This document shows positions 27,432 through 37,654 of a stretch of DNA of 64,000 nt, piece by piece. Numbering within the stretch: the stretch's first letter is position 1; each line of letters starts with the position of its first letter. The DNA lies in contig NZ_CP012020.1 in NCBI RefSeq assembly GCF_001183865.1, positions 372,001 through 436,000 on the forward strand, written 5' to 3'. Below the pieces are notes generated by a model. It had not been told where the DNA came from. It ran no database searches and saw only the letters and a list, made by a program, of their open reading frames with translations. The translations under genes were made by a program, and so were the position numbers. This DNA comes from Methylophilus sp. TWE2 (lineage in GTDB: Bacteria > Pseudomonadota > Gammaproteobacteria > Burkholderiales > Methylophilaceae).

Positions 27432-28535
27432 TTATACGCGTTTTGCCCGACGTTTGAACCAGTCGGGAATCAATGGTTTAAGGTATTTGCGCCGGTAATA
27501 TAAATACCAGCCAAGCAGGATAAAGCTTAAATGCACTGGCCATAGCCCAACGACAATCGAAATTTTCCCCTGCGTGATCCATGCTTGAAAGATACTCAGC
27601 ATGTTGTTGTAGATGATAAAGATCAGGATGGCAAACATAATGTTGAGTGAACGCCCGGCGCGGGGGTCGACAAAGCTCAAAGGGATGGCAAGTAAAACCA
27701 TGACAATGGTCGAAATGGGAATGGCTAGCCGCCAGTGAAGTTCTGCCTGATCAGCAGTCGTGGCGCCAGTGATTAATGATTGTGTAGACTTGGTTTGCGC
27801 AGTACTGGTCGGCGGTGTGGATTCCTTGATCTCTACCCGTATATCGTAACGTTCGAATTCAGTCGTGGTGACTTCCAGAGTGTTGGGGATGGTTTCATAG
27901 CGTCGGCCCTGTTCCATACGCAGGAAATTGTCGCCGTTTGGCGCTTTGTAACGGCTACCTCTATTGGCGGTGATAATGCCGGTTTTGCCATGCTGCTGCG
28001 ATTGCACAAAGATATTCTTGACCTCGTAGCCCAGTTTGTCGAAGCTCTCAATAAAGTAAATACGCTCACCGTTATTGGACTCTTTAAATGTCCCTGGGCT
28101 GATGGAGGAGAGTTCGTCACGCTTTTTAAGTTGTGCCCGATAGTTTTCGGCCTTGTCATTGGCCCAGGGCATGATCACCAGGCTGAACAGGCTGATGATG
28201 ATTACGATAGGCGTAATAAAACGCATGATGGGCATCACCCACTGGCGTAAACTGAGCCCGGCATTCATCCAGATGACCATTTCCGAATCACGGTGCCAGC
28301 GCGTCAGCGTCAGGAGGACTGCCAGGAAAATCGCCAGCGATAGCATCATGGGCATGAATTGCACCAGGCTGAAGGTCAGGATGGTGCCGATGGCGTCATT
28401 GGGTAAAATGCCCTTGGACACCTGGCGCACGATATTGCCGGCACGTTGAGCTACCACAATACCGAGGATAATCAGGAAAATCGCAGAGGCCGAGGACATT
28501 AACTCTGCAGACAATGCACGTTTGAATATTTTCAA
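27432..28535 (-). CDS. lptF: LPS export permease LptF
   Basis: Partner of LptG. The 367-aa protein begins at a TTG (28535), because MKIFKRALSAELMSSASAIF matches the family start and no in-frame ATG is available. Six TM helices surround a periplasmic domain (about 120-290). The coupling-helix region DSEMVIWMNAGLSLRQWVMP and the C-terminal NMLSIFQAWI...GLWPVHLSFILLGWYLYYRRK are diagnostic. It is divergent from pepA, the usual arrangement in proteobacteria. Confidence 0.95.
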   Translation of the reverse strand: MKIFKRALSAELMSSASAIFLIILGIVVAQRAGNIVRQVSKGILPNDAIGTILTFSLVQFMPMMLSLAIFLAVLLTLTRWHRDSEMVIWMNAGLSLRQWVMPIMRFITPIVIIISLFSLVIMPWANDKAENYRAQLKKRDELSSISPGTFKESNNGERIYFIESFDKLGYEVKNIFVQSQQHGKTGIITANRGSRYKAPNGDNFLRMEQGRRYETIPNTLEVTTTEFERYDIRVEIKESTPPTSTAQTKSTQSLITGATTADQAELHWRLAIPISTIVMVLLAIPLSFVDPRAGRSLNIMFAILIFIIYNNMLSIFQAWITQGKISIVVGLWPVHLSFILLGWYLYYRRKYLKPLIPDWFKRRAKRV

Positions 28536-28622
28536 TTTAGATGCACCGCTTTGAAATCAGCATAAAACACTAGATAATACAACCATCACTCAGGCTAGTT
28601 GCATGAACCAAAAAGGATAAAG

Positions 28623-30104
28623 ATGGAATTTAGCATAAAAAGCACCTCCCCGGAAAAATTGCGTACGGATTGTTTGCTGGTCGGCATTTATGAAGGGAAA
28701 AAACTGACGGATCTGGCGAAATCACTGGATGCTGTCAGTGAAAAAGCAATTTCTAACGCCCTTAAGTCAGGGGATATGGAAGGCAAGGCGGGCAGTACGC
28801 TGATGTTGCGTCAATTGACAGGTGTCATGGCCTCAAGAGTCATGCTGGTTGGCCTGGGTAAAACAGATGAAGCCACTTTAAAGAGCGTGCGTAATAGTTT
28901 CCGCGCCGCATTAAAAGCCTTGCCCACCGGGGTGGAAAATGTTGCGACTGACTTTTCCAGCCTCACCCTCAAAAAAATAACAGTCCAGCAAAAGGCCGCG
29001 GCATTGGCTGAAGTGGCATTGGATGCCACCTATAAAGTGAATGCCATCAAGGCCAAGTCTGTGGAGCCGCACCCGCTAAAACAATTACTTCTATTGGTAG
29101 ATAAAGCCGATACTGATGCCGCTGAAGCTGGTGCCAAGCAAGGCCGTGGCTTGGGACAGGGTGTTGCCCTGGCTAAAGACCTCGGCAATCTGCCACCTAA
29201 TATCTGTACGCCGACGTATCTGGGCAAGCAGGCTGAAAAACTGGCCAAAGACTATGGATTCAAGGTGGAGGTGTTGGACCAGGCAGCGATTGAGAAACTC
29301 AATATGGGTTCCTTCCTGGGGGTGACGCGTGGCAGTGAAGAGCCGCCGCGTTTTATTGTGCTGCAGCATTTGCAAGGTAAAAAGTCGCAGAAACCAGTTG
29401 TGCTGGTGGGGAAAGGCATCACGTTCGATACCGGCGGTATTTCGCTCAAACCCGGCGCAGACATGGATGAAATGAAATATGACATGTGCGGCGCGGCCTC
29501 TGTGCTAGGTGTGTTTAAAGCCATTGGTGAGTTAAAGTTGCCGCTCAATGTGGTTGGCCTGATCCCGACCTGTGAAAACATGCCGAGTGGCCGTGCCACC
29601 AAGCCCGGCGATATCCTGACCAGTATGTCCGGCCAGACGATTGAGGTATTGAATACCGATGCCGAAGGTCGCCTGATTCTCTGCGATGCGCTGACGTATG
29701 CCGAACGTTTCGAACCTGCTGCCGTGATTGATATTGCCACCCTGACCGGTGCCTGTGTGATTGCCTTAGGCCACCATGTCAGCGGCTTGTTTGCCAATAA
29801 TGATGACCTGGCGAAAGCCTTGCTGGCAGCCGGTGAGCAAGCCAATGACCGAGCCTGGCAAATGCCATTGTGGGACGATTACCAGGGCCAGCTCGACAGC
29901 AATTTTGCTGACATGGCCAACATTGGCGGCCGTGCGGCGGGTAGTATTACCGCGGCCTGCTTCCTGTCACGCTTTGCCAAAAAGTATGATTGGGCACACC
30001 TGGATATTGCAGGCACGGCCTGGAAATCTGGCAAGGAGAAAGGCGGCACAGGTCGTCCTGTCCCCTTGCTGGTGACTTATTTGCTGGAGCAAGCAGCCAA
30101 GTAA
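28623..30104 (+). CDS. pepA: Leucyl aminopeptidase (M17)
   Basis: Cytoplasmic di-zinc/manganese aminopeptidase; in Escherichia coli also a DNA-binding accessory factor. ATG 28623 is preferred over TTG 28599 because AAAAGGATAAAG precedes it, giving 493 aa. The metal and catalytic segments [30 protein letters not shown] and [14 protein letters not shown] are intact. It forms an operon with holC and the coiled-coil gene. Confidence 0.97.
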   Translation: MEFSIKSTSPEKLRTDCLLVGIYEGKKLTDLAKSLDAVSEKAISNALKSGDMEGKAGSTLMLRQLTGVMASRVMLVGLGKTDEATLKSVRNSFRAALKALPTGVENVATDFSSLTLKKITVQQKAAALAEVALDATYKVNAIKAKSVEPHPLKQLLLLVDKADTDAAEAGAKQGRGLGQGVALAKDLGNLPPNICTPTYLGKQAEKLAKDYGFKVEVLDQAAIEKLNMGSFLGVTRGSEEPPRFIVLQHLQGKKSQKPVVLVGKGITFDTGGISLKPGADMDEMKYDMCGAASVLGVFKAIGELKLPLNVVGLIPTCENMPSGRATKPGDILTSMSGQTIEVLNTDAEGRLILCDALTYAERFEPAAVIDIATLTGACVIALGHHVSGLFANNDDLAKALLAAGEQANDRAWQMPLWDDYQGQLDSNFADMANIGGRAAGSITAACFLSRFAKKYDWAHLDIAGTAWKSGKEKGGTGRPVPLLVTYLLEQAAK

Positions 30105-30110
30105 GCGGTC

Positions 30111-30527
30111 ATGACCAAGATTCGTTTTTATACTGACGTGACAGACCAGGTGGCCTTGATACAGCATCTTGTCAGCCAGGCCTTATCGCGGCAACGGCAG
30201 GTAACCATTTATGTGCCAGACCGGGAACGGGCGTTGCAACTGAGTGAAGGGTTATGGCTGCAATTTGCCGACAGCTTTTTCCCGAATGCATTGGCTGATG
30301 CTGAACATGCGGCTTTGGCACAAGTGCAGTTGGCCTGGCAACCAGAGCAGATTCGTCAGGATGACCTGTTATTTAATTGCCAGGCCACGCTGCCCAAATT
30401 TTTCAGTCGATTCCGCCACCTATTTGAGCTGATTGGTACGGAAGAACAGGAAAAGGTGGCTGGACGGCAACGTTGGACGTTTTACCGCGAACGCGGTTAT
30501 GAGATTCAGCATATGAGCAAGCAGTAA
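30111..30527 (+). CDS. holC: DNA polymerase III chi subunit
   Basis: Links the clamp loader to single-stranded-DNA-binding protein. The 138-aa protein has the family pattern: TKIRFYTDVTDQ, a central YVPDRERALQLSEGLW, and C-terminal LIGTEEQEKVAGRQRWTFYRERGYEI. It starts six bases after pepA, the conserved proteobacterial order. Confidence 0.95.
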   Translation: MTKIRFYTDVTDQVALIQHLVSQALSRQRQVTIYVPDRERALQLSEGLWLQFADSFFPNALADAEHAALAQVQLAWQPEQIRQDDLLFNCQATLPKFFSRFRHLFELIGTEEQEKVAGRQRWTFYRERGYEIQHMSKQ

Positions 30528-30550
30528 TTCAGCTTGTATACGGAGGTTGT

Positions 30551-31423
30551 GTGGATATTTCAGAAATTCCGGTGTTAACCAAGGTGGTACAAAAAGCCGC
30601 GGCGCCTGCTGCGGATATGGACGAACTGGTGATACAGCTTAAAGAGGCATTGCTCCCTGAAATTGCACAGATGGTTGCAGCCCAATTGGCCGGACAGCCT
30701 AACGATGCGCTTGGGGCCGGGCAGCAATCATTGGCTGACTATGCCAATACCTTGCAGCAGGAGTTGACGGTAAAAGCACAGGTGCAGATGGGTGACACGA
30801 TTCAATCCGTTGAGCAGGCCTTCACTGAAGCCATGGGGAATATCAGCAAACAACAATTGCAGACATTTCAAACCACGCTGGAAAGTCAGTCACAACAGCA
30901 ATTGCAGGTGATTGAAGAAAAACTCTCGCAGTTAACTGACACACAACAACAGTTACTGTCCTCAGCGGAACAGTCGTTACGAGAAGTCTTGGAACAGGCC
31001 ACGGCACAATCGCTGGAAAATGCCATCAACCCGTTGATTGAACGCCAGCAAGCGCAATTGGAAGGGCGTGTGCAAGTGTTACGTGAGCAATTGGAGCGTG
31101 GCCTTGATGCACATTTGCAGCAACTGCAAGAAAATAGCCACCAAACGCTGACTGCTGGTCAGGAAGCCGCCACCACACAACTGGTGGCAGAGTACAAAGC
31201 GTCTTTGCAGCAGGCCTTTGCCGAATTAAATGCGACACAACTCAGCGAATTCAGGCAAAACATGCAGTCTGAATTGATGACTTCTGAAACTGTTTTGCAG
31301 GAAAAAGTCGCGGCCATGGTCGCCACGCAATTGCAAGAGATGGAGGCTGAGATGAACAAACGGTTGAAATCGCGCATCCTAGAAGTCTTGCAGGGCATCA
31401 AGTTTGTGATGCCCACCATATAA
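30551..31423 (+). CDS. Gln-rich coiled-coil protein after holC
   Basis: A 290-aa hypothetical protein starting at GTG 30551, with GGAGG four bases upstream. The N-terminal ISEIPVLTKVVQ resembles the IPVLT motif of DUF2486 proteins, which occupy this place between holC and valS in other betaproteobacteria. Most of the chain (about 85-275) is a long, Gln/Glu/Ala-rich coiled coil with no TM helix. It ends with a basic amphipathic segment (MNKRLKSRILEVLQGIKFV). Function is unknown. valS does not follow here. I take it as the third gene of the pepA-holC operon. Confidence 0.8.
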   Translation: MDISEIPVLTKVVQKAAAPAADMDELVIQLKEALLPEIAQMVAAQLAGQPNDALGAGQQSLADYANTLQQELTVKAQVQMGDTIQSVEQAFTEAMGNISKQQLQTFQTTLESQSQQQLQVIEEKLSQLTDTQQQLLSSAEQSLREVLEQATAQSLENAINPLIERQQAQLEGRVQVLREQLERGLDAHLQQLQENSHQTLTAGQEAATTQLVAEYKASLQQAFAELNATQLSEFRQNMQSELMTSETVLQEKVAAMVATQLQEMEAEMNKRLKSRILEVLQGIKFVMPTI

Positions 31424-31596
31424 CCCAGATTTTCCATCAGGCGATTTTCACTCTACTTGAGCGTCAACTTGTTCAGATTGCGTCTTTTTTGCGCAAATTT
31501 TCGGTCAACAGAATGACTATTGATCCTCAAATATCCACAAAAAATCCATCAAACTGACCTGCGTTGTCATTTCAAGCCCCAGTAGACTGAGATTAG

Positions 31597-32367
31597 TTAA
31601 GCATCAGCCAGTGTCAGCACCACTGGGGTGTGGTCACTTGGACGCTCCAGTTTGCGGGGTGCCTTGTCTATGATGCAGCTTTGACATAAAGGCTTCAAGG
31701 CTTCGCTGACAAGGATATGGTCTATGCGCAAGCCCATGTTGCGGCGGAAAGCCGCCATCCGGTAATCCCACCAGCTGAATTGACCGGCTTCTTCATTAAA
31801 TAGCCGGAAACTGTCGTGTAATCCCAATCCCAATAGTTGTTGAAACGCCTCCCGCTCCGGCGGGCTCACCAGCACCTGTCCTTGCCAGGCTAGCGGGTCG
31901 TGGCAGTCCCTGTCGTCTGGGGCAATGTTGTAGTCGCCCAGTAACGCCAGTTTGTCGTGCTGCCTGAGTTCTTCTTTCACCCATGCATGCAATACCCCTA
32001 ACCAATTCAGTTTGTACTGGTATTTGTCAGAGTCTACGGACTGTCCGTTGACCACATAAGCGCAAATCACACGTACACCCTGGATTGTCGCAGCAATAAT
32101 TCTTTTTTGCGTGTCGGCAAAATCAGGTAGGTCCAGATGCACATTTTCAATTGGGTGTGGGCTGATGATGGCAACCCCGTTATAGGTTTTTTGCCCGTTA
32201 TGCACTGCGTGGTAACCTGCTTCTTTCAGCGCCGCATACGGAAACTTGCTATCTTCCTGTTTGGTTTCCTGCAGGCAAAGGACATCTGGCTGATTGGCAG
32301 CCAGCCAGTCCAATACATGCGGCAAACGTACAGTCAGTGAATTGACATTCCAGGTAGCCAGTTTCAA
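31597..32367 (-). CDS. xthA: Exodeoxyribonuclease III
   Basis: AP endonuclease and 3'-5' exonuclease of base excision repair. The start is most likely the TTG at 32367: GGGGAG lies seven bases upstream and the family start (M)KLATWNVNSLTVRL follows, giving 256 aa. Active-site motifs are LCLQETK (metal-binding Glu), the GDYNIAPDDRDC segment, and SDHTPVVL (catalytic Asp-His) at the C-terminus. Monocistronic. Confidence 0.96.
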   Translation of the reverse strand: MKLATWNVNSLTVRLPHVLDWLAANQPDVLCLQETKQEDSKFPYAALKEAGYHAVHNGQKTYNGVAIISPHPIENVHLDLPDFADTQKRIIAATIQGVRVICAYVVNGQSVDSDKYQYKLNWLGVLHAWVKEELRQHDKLALLGDYNIAPDDRDCHDPLAWQGQVLVSPPEREAFQQLLGLGLHDSFRLFNEEAGQFSWWDYRMAAFRRNMGLRIDHILVSEALKPLCQSCIIDKAPRKLERPSDHTPVVLTLADA

Positions 32368-32580
32368 CAATATTCTCCCCAACTTTTTAAAGGCGCTTTA
32401 GCCGCGCCAGAATTATCCAACACAGGATTCCTGCGCATTTTACATGAGTCTGTGGCGCGTGCTGCCACATCACTGCAGTGATGTGCTTGCGTCTGGCAGG
32501 ATATCAGGCAAATGGCGTATTTTTAAATCCTGCCATCGCCACTACAGTCTTGCCTGACAGGATTTATTCAGGAGCAACGC

Positions 32581-33768
32581 ATGCCAGGCAATAAAGCAAG
32601 TTTTTCCAGGGCCGAATGGGGATTGATTGTAGCCATTGTATTGGTGGCGATCAGCCTGCGACCAGGGATTGTCTCTATGGGGCCGGCCTTGCCTGCCATC
32701 ATAGACACCTTCCAGTTAACCCATGCCATGGCCTCGATGATGACGGCGATCCCTGATGTCTTGATGGGCGCATTAGCCTTGCCTACCCCCTGGCTGGTGC
32801 GCCGCTTTGGTGTGAACAGAGTGCTGATGCTGGCGCTGGGTATCTTGAGTATTGCGATGATCGTGAGAGCTTATGCAGCCAACAGTACTGTCCTGATGAC
32901 GGCAACGGTAGGCGTGGGTGCAGGCATTGCGGTGGCGGGTGCCATGTTTGCCGGTATCGCCAAGGCCAGTTTTGCCAATCACGCGGCTTTCATCATGGGG
33001 GTGTATGCCACAGCCCTATCTTTAGGGAGTACGTTGTCAGCCGGATTCACCGGCTGGATATTGCAATCGGCAGGCTGGCGGCTGGCCACTGGTGTCTGGG
33101 CGATTTTTGGCCTGATTGCAATCGTCGCCTGGTGGTGGGTGATACGGAAATCAATCACAACCAGGCGACTTTCTGCAGTGCCATCTATGACAGCAATTCC
33201 TCAATCACGATTGCCATTGCGCACGCCAGTGGCATGGCTGATTGCGTTATTCTTTGCCTGTGTCAATTTCCTGTTTTATTCCATCCTGACCTGGACCGCT
33301 AGCATGTACCAGGAGCGGGGGATGTCTGCCGCTGAGGCGGGAGCTGTCCTGGCCAGTTTCACTTTTTGTTTCATGCTCGCCAGCCCCATTGTGGGCATGT
33401 ATAGCCGAGATATCGACAGGCGAGGTTGGCTGGCAGGCTGTGCATTATTGTCTACCATAGGCCTGGTTGGCATTGCCACTCCTGGGACATTGGCTTGGCT
33501 ATGGGTACCATTGGCAGCGCTTGGCCTGGGCGGCGCATTTACGCTGGCAATGACCTTGCCGCTAGATCATACGCATAGCCCCGACGCGGCAAATCGCTGG
33601 AATGCCTTTGTGCTCACCATTGGCTATCTGATTGCGGCGACCGGGCCGTTTATCATGGGATGGATGCGGGATATCAGCGGCCACTTTACTGGCGCATACC
33701 AATTACTGGTGGTGGTTTCTTTATTGATGTTGGCGTTGGCCACAAAGTTAAAACCGCCGGTGCATTGA
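32581..33768 (+). CDS. MFS transporter, CynX/NimT type
   Basis: A 395-aa major-facilitator protein with about 12 TM helices. The N-terminal SLRPGIVSMGPALPAI is characteristic of the cyanate/nitroimidazole (CynX/NimT) subfamily. PWLVRRFGVNRVL is the loop 2-3 motif. CAGGAGCAACGC supplies the ribosome site. No cyanase or partner enzyme lies nearby, so the substrate is unknown. Confidence 0.87.
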   Translation: MPGNKASFSRAEWGLIVAIVLVAISLRPGIVSMGPALPAIIDTFQLTHAMASMMTAIPDVLMGALALPTPWLVRRFGVNRVLMLALGILSIAMIVRAYAANSTVLMTATVGVGAGIAVAGAMFAGIAKASFANHAAFIMGVYATALSLGSTLSAGFTGWILQSAGWRLATGVWAIFGLIAIVAWWWVIRKSITTRRLSAVPSMTAIPQSRLPLRTPVAWLIALFFACVNFLFYSILTWTASMYQERGMSAAEAGAVLASFTFCFMLASPIVGMYSRDIDRRGWLAGCALLSTIGLVGIATPGTLAWLWVPLAALGLGGAFTLAMTLPLDHTHSPDAANRWNAFVLTIGYLIAATGPFIMGWMRDISGHFTGAYQLLVVVSLLMLALATKLKPPVH

Positions 33769-33917
33769 GTCTGCGCATTCAAATGCATTGATACCACTAT
33801 AAACGCCTGCTTATTTGGGTCATGTGTTCAACATCTTTTGCGGTATAAATTAAGCTGGATACGATTGTCGGCAGTTTGCCTAATCAGTCATTGCACTTAA
33901 TTATTACTCCAATACGC

Positions 33918-36900
33918 ATGAAGCTTGTTCCCATCCTGTGGTTGATCAGATGGCTGCTGACACTTGTCACGCTGGCCGGACCAGCCATCTCCTTCGCTTC
34001 GGAAACGATTACCGTACAACTCAAATGGCGCCACCAGTTCCAGTTTGCGGGTTATTATGCAGCGGTTGAGCAGGGCTATTATCGTGAAGAAGGGTTGAAT
34101 GTCCGGCTCGTAGAAGCTAGCAAGAACCTGTCACCGTTGCAGCAAGTACTGTCAGGGCAGGCCGACTACGGTATTGGTGATGCAGATATACTGGTGTCGC
34201 GCATTTCCGGTAAGCCGGTGGTGGCCTTGGCCGCCATTTTTCAACACTCTCCAGGCGTATTACTCAGCCTGAAGCAAAGTAATATTCAAACGCCCGCAGA
34301 TCTCATAGGTAAGCGTGTCATGCTGTCCAGTAATGGGCAGGGCGTATATCAATTCAAGGCCATGTTGTTGAAACAGCATCTGGATATCCGCCAGATGACC
34401 ATTGTGCCGCATACCTGGCGCCTGCAAGACCTGATCGAGGGCAAGGTAGATGTGGTCTCTGCCTATGCCATGGATGAACCTGGGCAGTTGCAGCAAATGG
34501 GCTATGAACCCTCTGTGATCAGCAATCAGCCCTATGGCGTAGATTTTTATGGCGATGTGCTGTTTACCAGCGAGCAAGAAATTTCAGAGCATCCTGAGCG
34601 GGTACAGGCCTTTTGGCGGGCAACCAAAAAAGGCTGGATGTATGCCTTCAAGCATCAGTCAGAAATGGCGGAGTTGATTGCAAACATGCCTGGTGTCACC
34701 ACGCGTGGCCTCAATAAACAAATGTTGTTACATGAGGCTAACGTGATGTTGCCTTATGTGCTCACCGATCTGGTCCCTTTGGGGCATATGAATGAAGAGC
34801 GCTGGAACAGCATTGCACAGACCCTGGCTGATCTGGGCCTGGTACCGCAACAGTATAGCTTGGAAGGATTTCTGTATCAGGATGATATGCTGGTCAAGCG
34901 GCCATACATGGTCTGGCTGTTGCGCGGTATTTTTATCCTGCTGCTAGTGCTGGGGGCTACCTTCGTCTGGAACGTGCAGATACGGCGACAGGTCATCCAG
35001 CGTACCCAGGCCTTACAAAACGAGATTGATAGGCGTACCCAGGCTGAATATTTGTTAAAAGTGGCGGGTAGTGTGGCAAAAATCGGTGGTTGGGTCATTG
35101 ACCTGAAAACCAACCTTATTCATTGGTCTGATGAAGTGGCTGCTTTGCACGATATGCCGCCTGGATACTCGCCTACCGTTGAGGAGGGGATGAGTATGTT
35201 TGTGCCCGAGTCGCAACCGATCATGGCCAGTGCGCTCAAGGCATGTATGGAGGCCGGGGTGTCATATGATCTGGAATTAGAGAAAATCACTGCCACCGGT
35301 CGCCGGTTTTGGGTACGTGCCATGGGGCAGCCTGTACGTGACAATGCCGGCAATATTATCAAGCTGCAAGGATCCCTGCAGGATATTACTACGCATAAGC
35401 AACTGGCAGCGATCAAGGAAGGGCAGGATAGGATCCAGGCCATGATGTTGGCAGATATTTCCTTATCTGAGATTCTGCATACAGCGGTGTTGCTGATTGA
35501 ACATCAATTCCCGGATGCCTGCTGTGCCATATTATTGCTCGATCAGGAAGGCTCGCATTTGCGGCATACAGCCTCCGCCAGATTGCCTGCTGCCTATGCG
35601 CAAGCCATTGATCGTATGCAGTTGGGCAGTTGCGGCATTGCAGCATTGACAGAGGGTAGAGTCGTGGCTGAAGACATCAGTGAGCACCCACTCTGGGATC
35701 AGTGCTATGAACTCGCCAGCATGCACGGTTTACGTGCATGCTGGAGTATGCCTGTCTTGTCCCGTAGCCGACGTGTGCTTGGTGTGCTGGCCATGTACCG
35801 CCAGCAGCGTCACGTTCCGAGGTTGGCCGAACTGGATTTTGTCGATAGTTATGCGCAGATTCTGGGATTGGCGATTGAACGTGAGCAATCGGATGAGCAA
35901 TTGCATCTGTTACAAAGTGGCGTCTCCAGGCTCAATGATGTTGTCATGATTACCGAGGCACCCATGCATGCGCCCATGCAGCAGAAAATCGTATTCCTCA
36001 ATGAGGCTTTTGCAAGGATTACCGGTGTGCCTGTTAAGCAATTGCAGGGCACTTCACCATTTGAGCTGTTTCAAGAGGCCACACCAGGGCGTGAGCTAGA
36101 GCGCATCAAGAGCGCTTTCCTGCAGATGCAGCCAATCAAGACTGAGGTGGTAGCCATTAACCAGGAAGGCGTTGGCATTTCACTTGAAATGGATGCACTG
36201 CCTTTGCATGACAAAGGTGGCCTGGTCACGCACTGGGTGGCTGTGCTGCGTGACATTACCCAGCGCAAGCAGGCCGATGCGCAGATCCGCCAACTGGCCT
36301 ACTACGACACCATGACTGGCTTACCTAACCGATTGTTGTTGCAGGACAAGTTGTCTTCGCACGTACGCAAAGCCATGCGAAAACAAGTAGGTGGTGCCTT
36401 GTTATTTATTGATATCGACAACTTCAAGACACTCAATGATACCTATGGTCATGACGTCGGCGATGCCTTGCTGGTCGAAGTTGCCAAACGTATCAGACAG
36501 TCCGTCCGCCGTTTGGACACCGTCAGCAGGTTGGGTGGTGATGAGTTTGTGGTGGTCCTGGATAGCTTGCATTACGATTCAGCACAGGCCGAAAAACAGG
36601 CCCGGAGAGTCTGCGAGAAGATTATGGCTGCATTTAAAAAGCCATTCAAACTCAAACATTACCAGCACTACACCACCCCCAGTATTGGTGTGGTGTTATT
36701 TGACCCTGAACACCTGAGCCAAACAGACGAATTGCTGCGCCGGGCAGACCTGGCCATGTACAAGGCCAAAGAGGCAGGCAGGAATGGTTTCCGCTTTTTT
36801 GACGCGCAAATGGAAACCGAACTCCGTCAGCGGGTGGCGCTGGAAGCTGACTTACATGCAGCCATTGAAAAGCAAGAGTTCACGCTGCATTTCCAGCCAC

Positions 36901-37625
36901 AATACAACCAGGCCCACGAGATTGTAGGTGCTGAAGCACTCGTACGCTGGCAGCATCCTGAGCGTGGATTGATCATGCCAGGGCAATTTATCAGCCTGGC
37001 TGAAAGTTCTGGCCAGATTGGAGAACTGGGCCATTGGGTATTAAAGGAGGCCTGCAAAATGCTGCAGCGCTGGTCTACGCATCCGCAATTGCGTCATTTG
37101 GTGCTCTCGGTCAATGTGAGTCCCAAACAATACCTGCAGCCCGCCTTTGTCGCTGAGATACAACAAATGCTTGTCGAGACTGGCATTTCACCACAACGCC
37201 TCAAACTTGAGCTGACAGAAAGTATGCTGGTAGATAAAGTCGAAGACATTATTGCCAAGATGGCGGCGCTCAGGGAGCTTGGCATTTGCTTTTCGCTGGA
37301 CGACTTCGGCACGGGATATTCCTCATTGTCTTATCTGAAGCGCTTCCCGTTTGACCAGTTAAAAATCGACCAGTCATTTGTGCGAGATATGCTGAATGGT
37401 CATGATCATGAGAGCATTGTGAATGCCATCATTTCGCTGGGTCAGAGTTTGCAACTGGAAATTCTGGCTGAGGGGGTAGAAACAGAAGCGCAGTTAAATG
37501 TCCTGAAAGACCTGGGGTGTGAGATATTCCAAGGCTACTACTTTACCCAGCCATTAAGCCTGGAAGCATTCGAGGTATGGATATCGCAGCCAATAAACTC
37601 GGCCAAGCATACCGCCACAGCCTAA
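33918..37625 (+). CDS. NMT1-PAS-GAF-PAS-GGDEF-EAL c-di-GMP signalling protein
   Basis: A 1235-aa inner-membrane sensor. ATG 33918 opens a signal peptide or anchor; the longer TTG start at 33876 is disfavoured. Order: periplasmic NMT1/THI5-like substrate-binding domain (about 30-320, starting VQLKWRHQFQFAGYYAAVEQGYY), one TM helix (about 333-352), PAS (about 378-490), GAF (about 508-654), PAS (about 665-784), GGDEF (about 791-957) and EAL (about 965-1220). The cyclase site GGDEF (873-877) with an RRLD inhibitory site, and the EAL motif EALVRW, LTESML, DDFGTGYSSL and AEGVET are all intact. It could be a bifunctional enzyme gated by a periplasmic ligand of NMT1 type (pyrimidine-like or sulfonate-like). 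The ligand is unknown. Confidence 0.92.
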   Translation: MKLVPILWLIRWLLTLVTLAGPAISFASETITVQLKWRHQFQFAGYYAAVEQGYYREEGLNVRLVEASKNLSPLQQVLSGQADYGIGDADILVSRISGKPVVALAAIFQHSPGVLLSLKQSNIQTPADLIGKRVMLSSNGQGVYQFKAMLLKQHLDIRQMTIVPHTWRLQDLIEGKVDVVSAYAMDEPGQLQQMGYEPSVISNQPYGVDFYGDVLFTSEQEISEHPERVQAFWRATKKGWMYAFKHQSEMAELIANMPGVTTRGLNKQMLLHEANVMLPYVLTDLVPLGHMNEERWNSIAQTLADLGLVPQQYSLEGFLYQDDMLVKRPYMVWLLRGIFILLLVLGATFVWNVQIRRQVIQRTQALQNEIDRRTQAEYLLKVAGSVAKIGGWVIDLKTNLIHWSDEVAALHDMPPGYSPTVEEGMSMFVPESQPIMASALKACMEAGVSYDLELEKITATGRRFWVRAMGQPVRDNAGNIIKLQGSLQDITTHKQLAAIKEGQDRIQAMMLADISLSEILHTAVLLIEHQFPDACCAILLLDQEGSHLRHTASARLPAAYAQAIDRMQLGSCGIAALTEGRVVAEDISEHPLWDQCYELASMHGLRACWSMPVLSRSRRVLGVLAMYRQQRHVPRLAELDFVDSYAQILGLAIEREQSDEQLHLLQSGVSRLNDVVMITEAPMHAPMQQKIVFLNEAFARITGVPVKQLQGTSPFELFQEATPGRELERIKSAFLQMQPIKTEVVAINQEGVGISLEMDALPLHDKGGLVTHWVAVLRDITQRKQADAQIRQLAYYDTMTGLPNRLLLQDKLSSHVRKAMRKQVGGALLFIDIDNFKTLNDTYGHDVGDALLVEVAKRIRQSVRRLDTVSRLGGDEFVVVLDSLHYDSAQAEKQARRVCEKIMAAFKKPFKLKHYQHYTTPSIGVVLFDPEHLSQTDELLRRADLAMYKAKEAGRNGFRFFDAQMETELRQRVALEADLHAAIEKQEFTLHFQPQYNQAHEIVGAEALVRWQHPERGLIMPGQFISLAESSGQIGELGHWVLKEACKMLQRWSTHPQLRHLVLSVNVSPKQYLQPAFVAEIQQMLVETGISPQRLKLELTESMLVDKVEDIIAKMAALRELGICFSLDDFGTGYSSLSYLKRFPFDQLKIDQSFVRDMLNGHDHESIVNAIISLGQSLQLEILAEGVETEAQLNVLKDLGCEIFQGYYFTQPLSLEAFEVWISQPINSAKHTATA

Positions 37626-37654
37626 GCCGTTAACACGGTCTTAACTGGCCAGGC

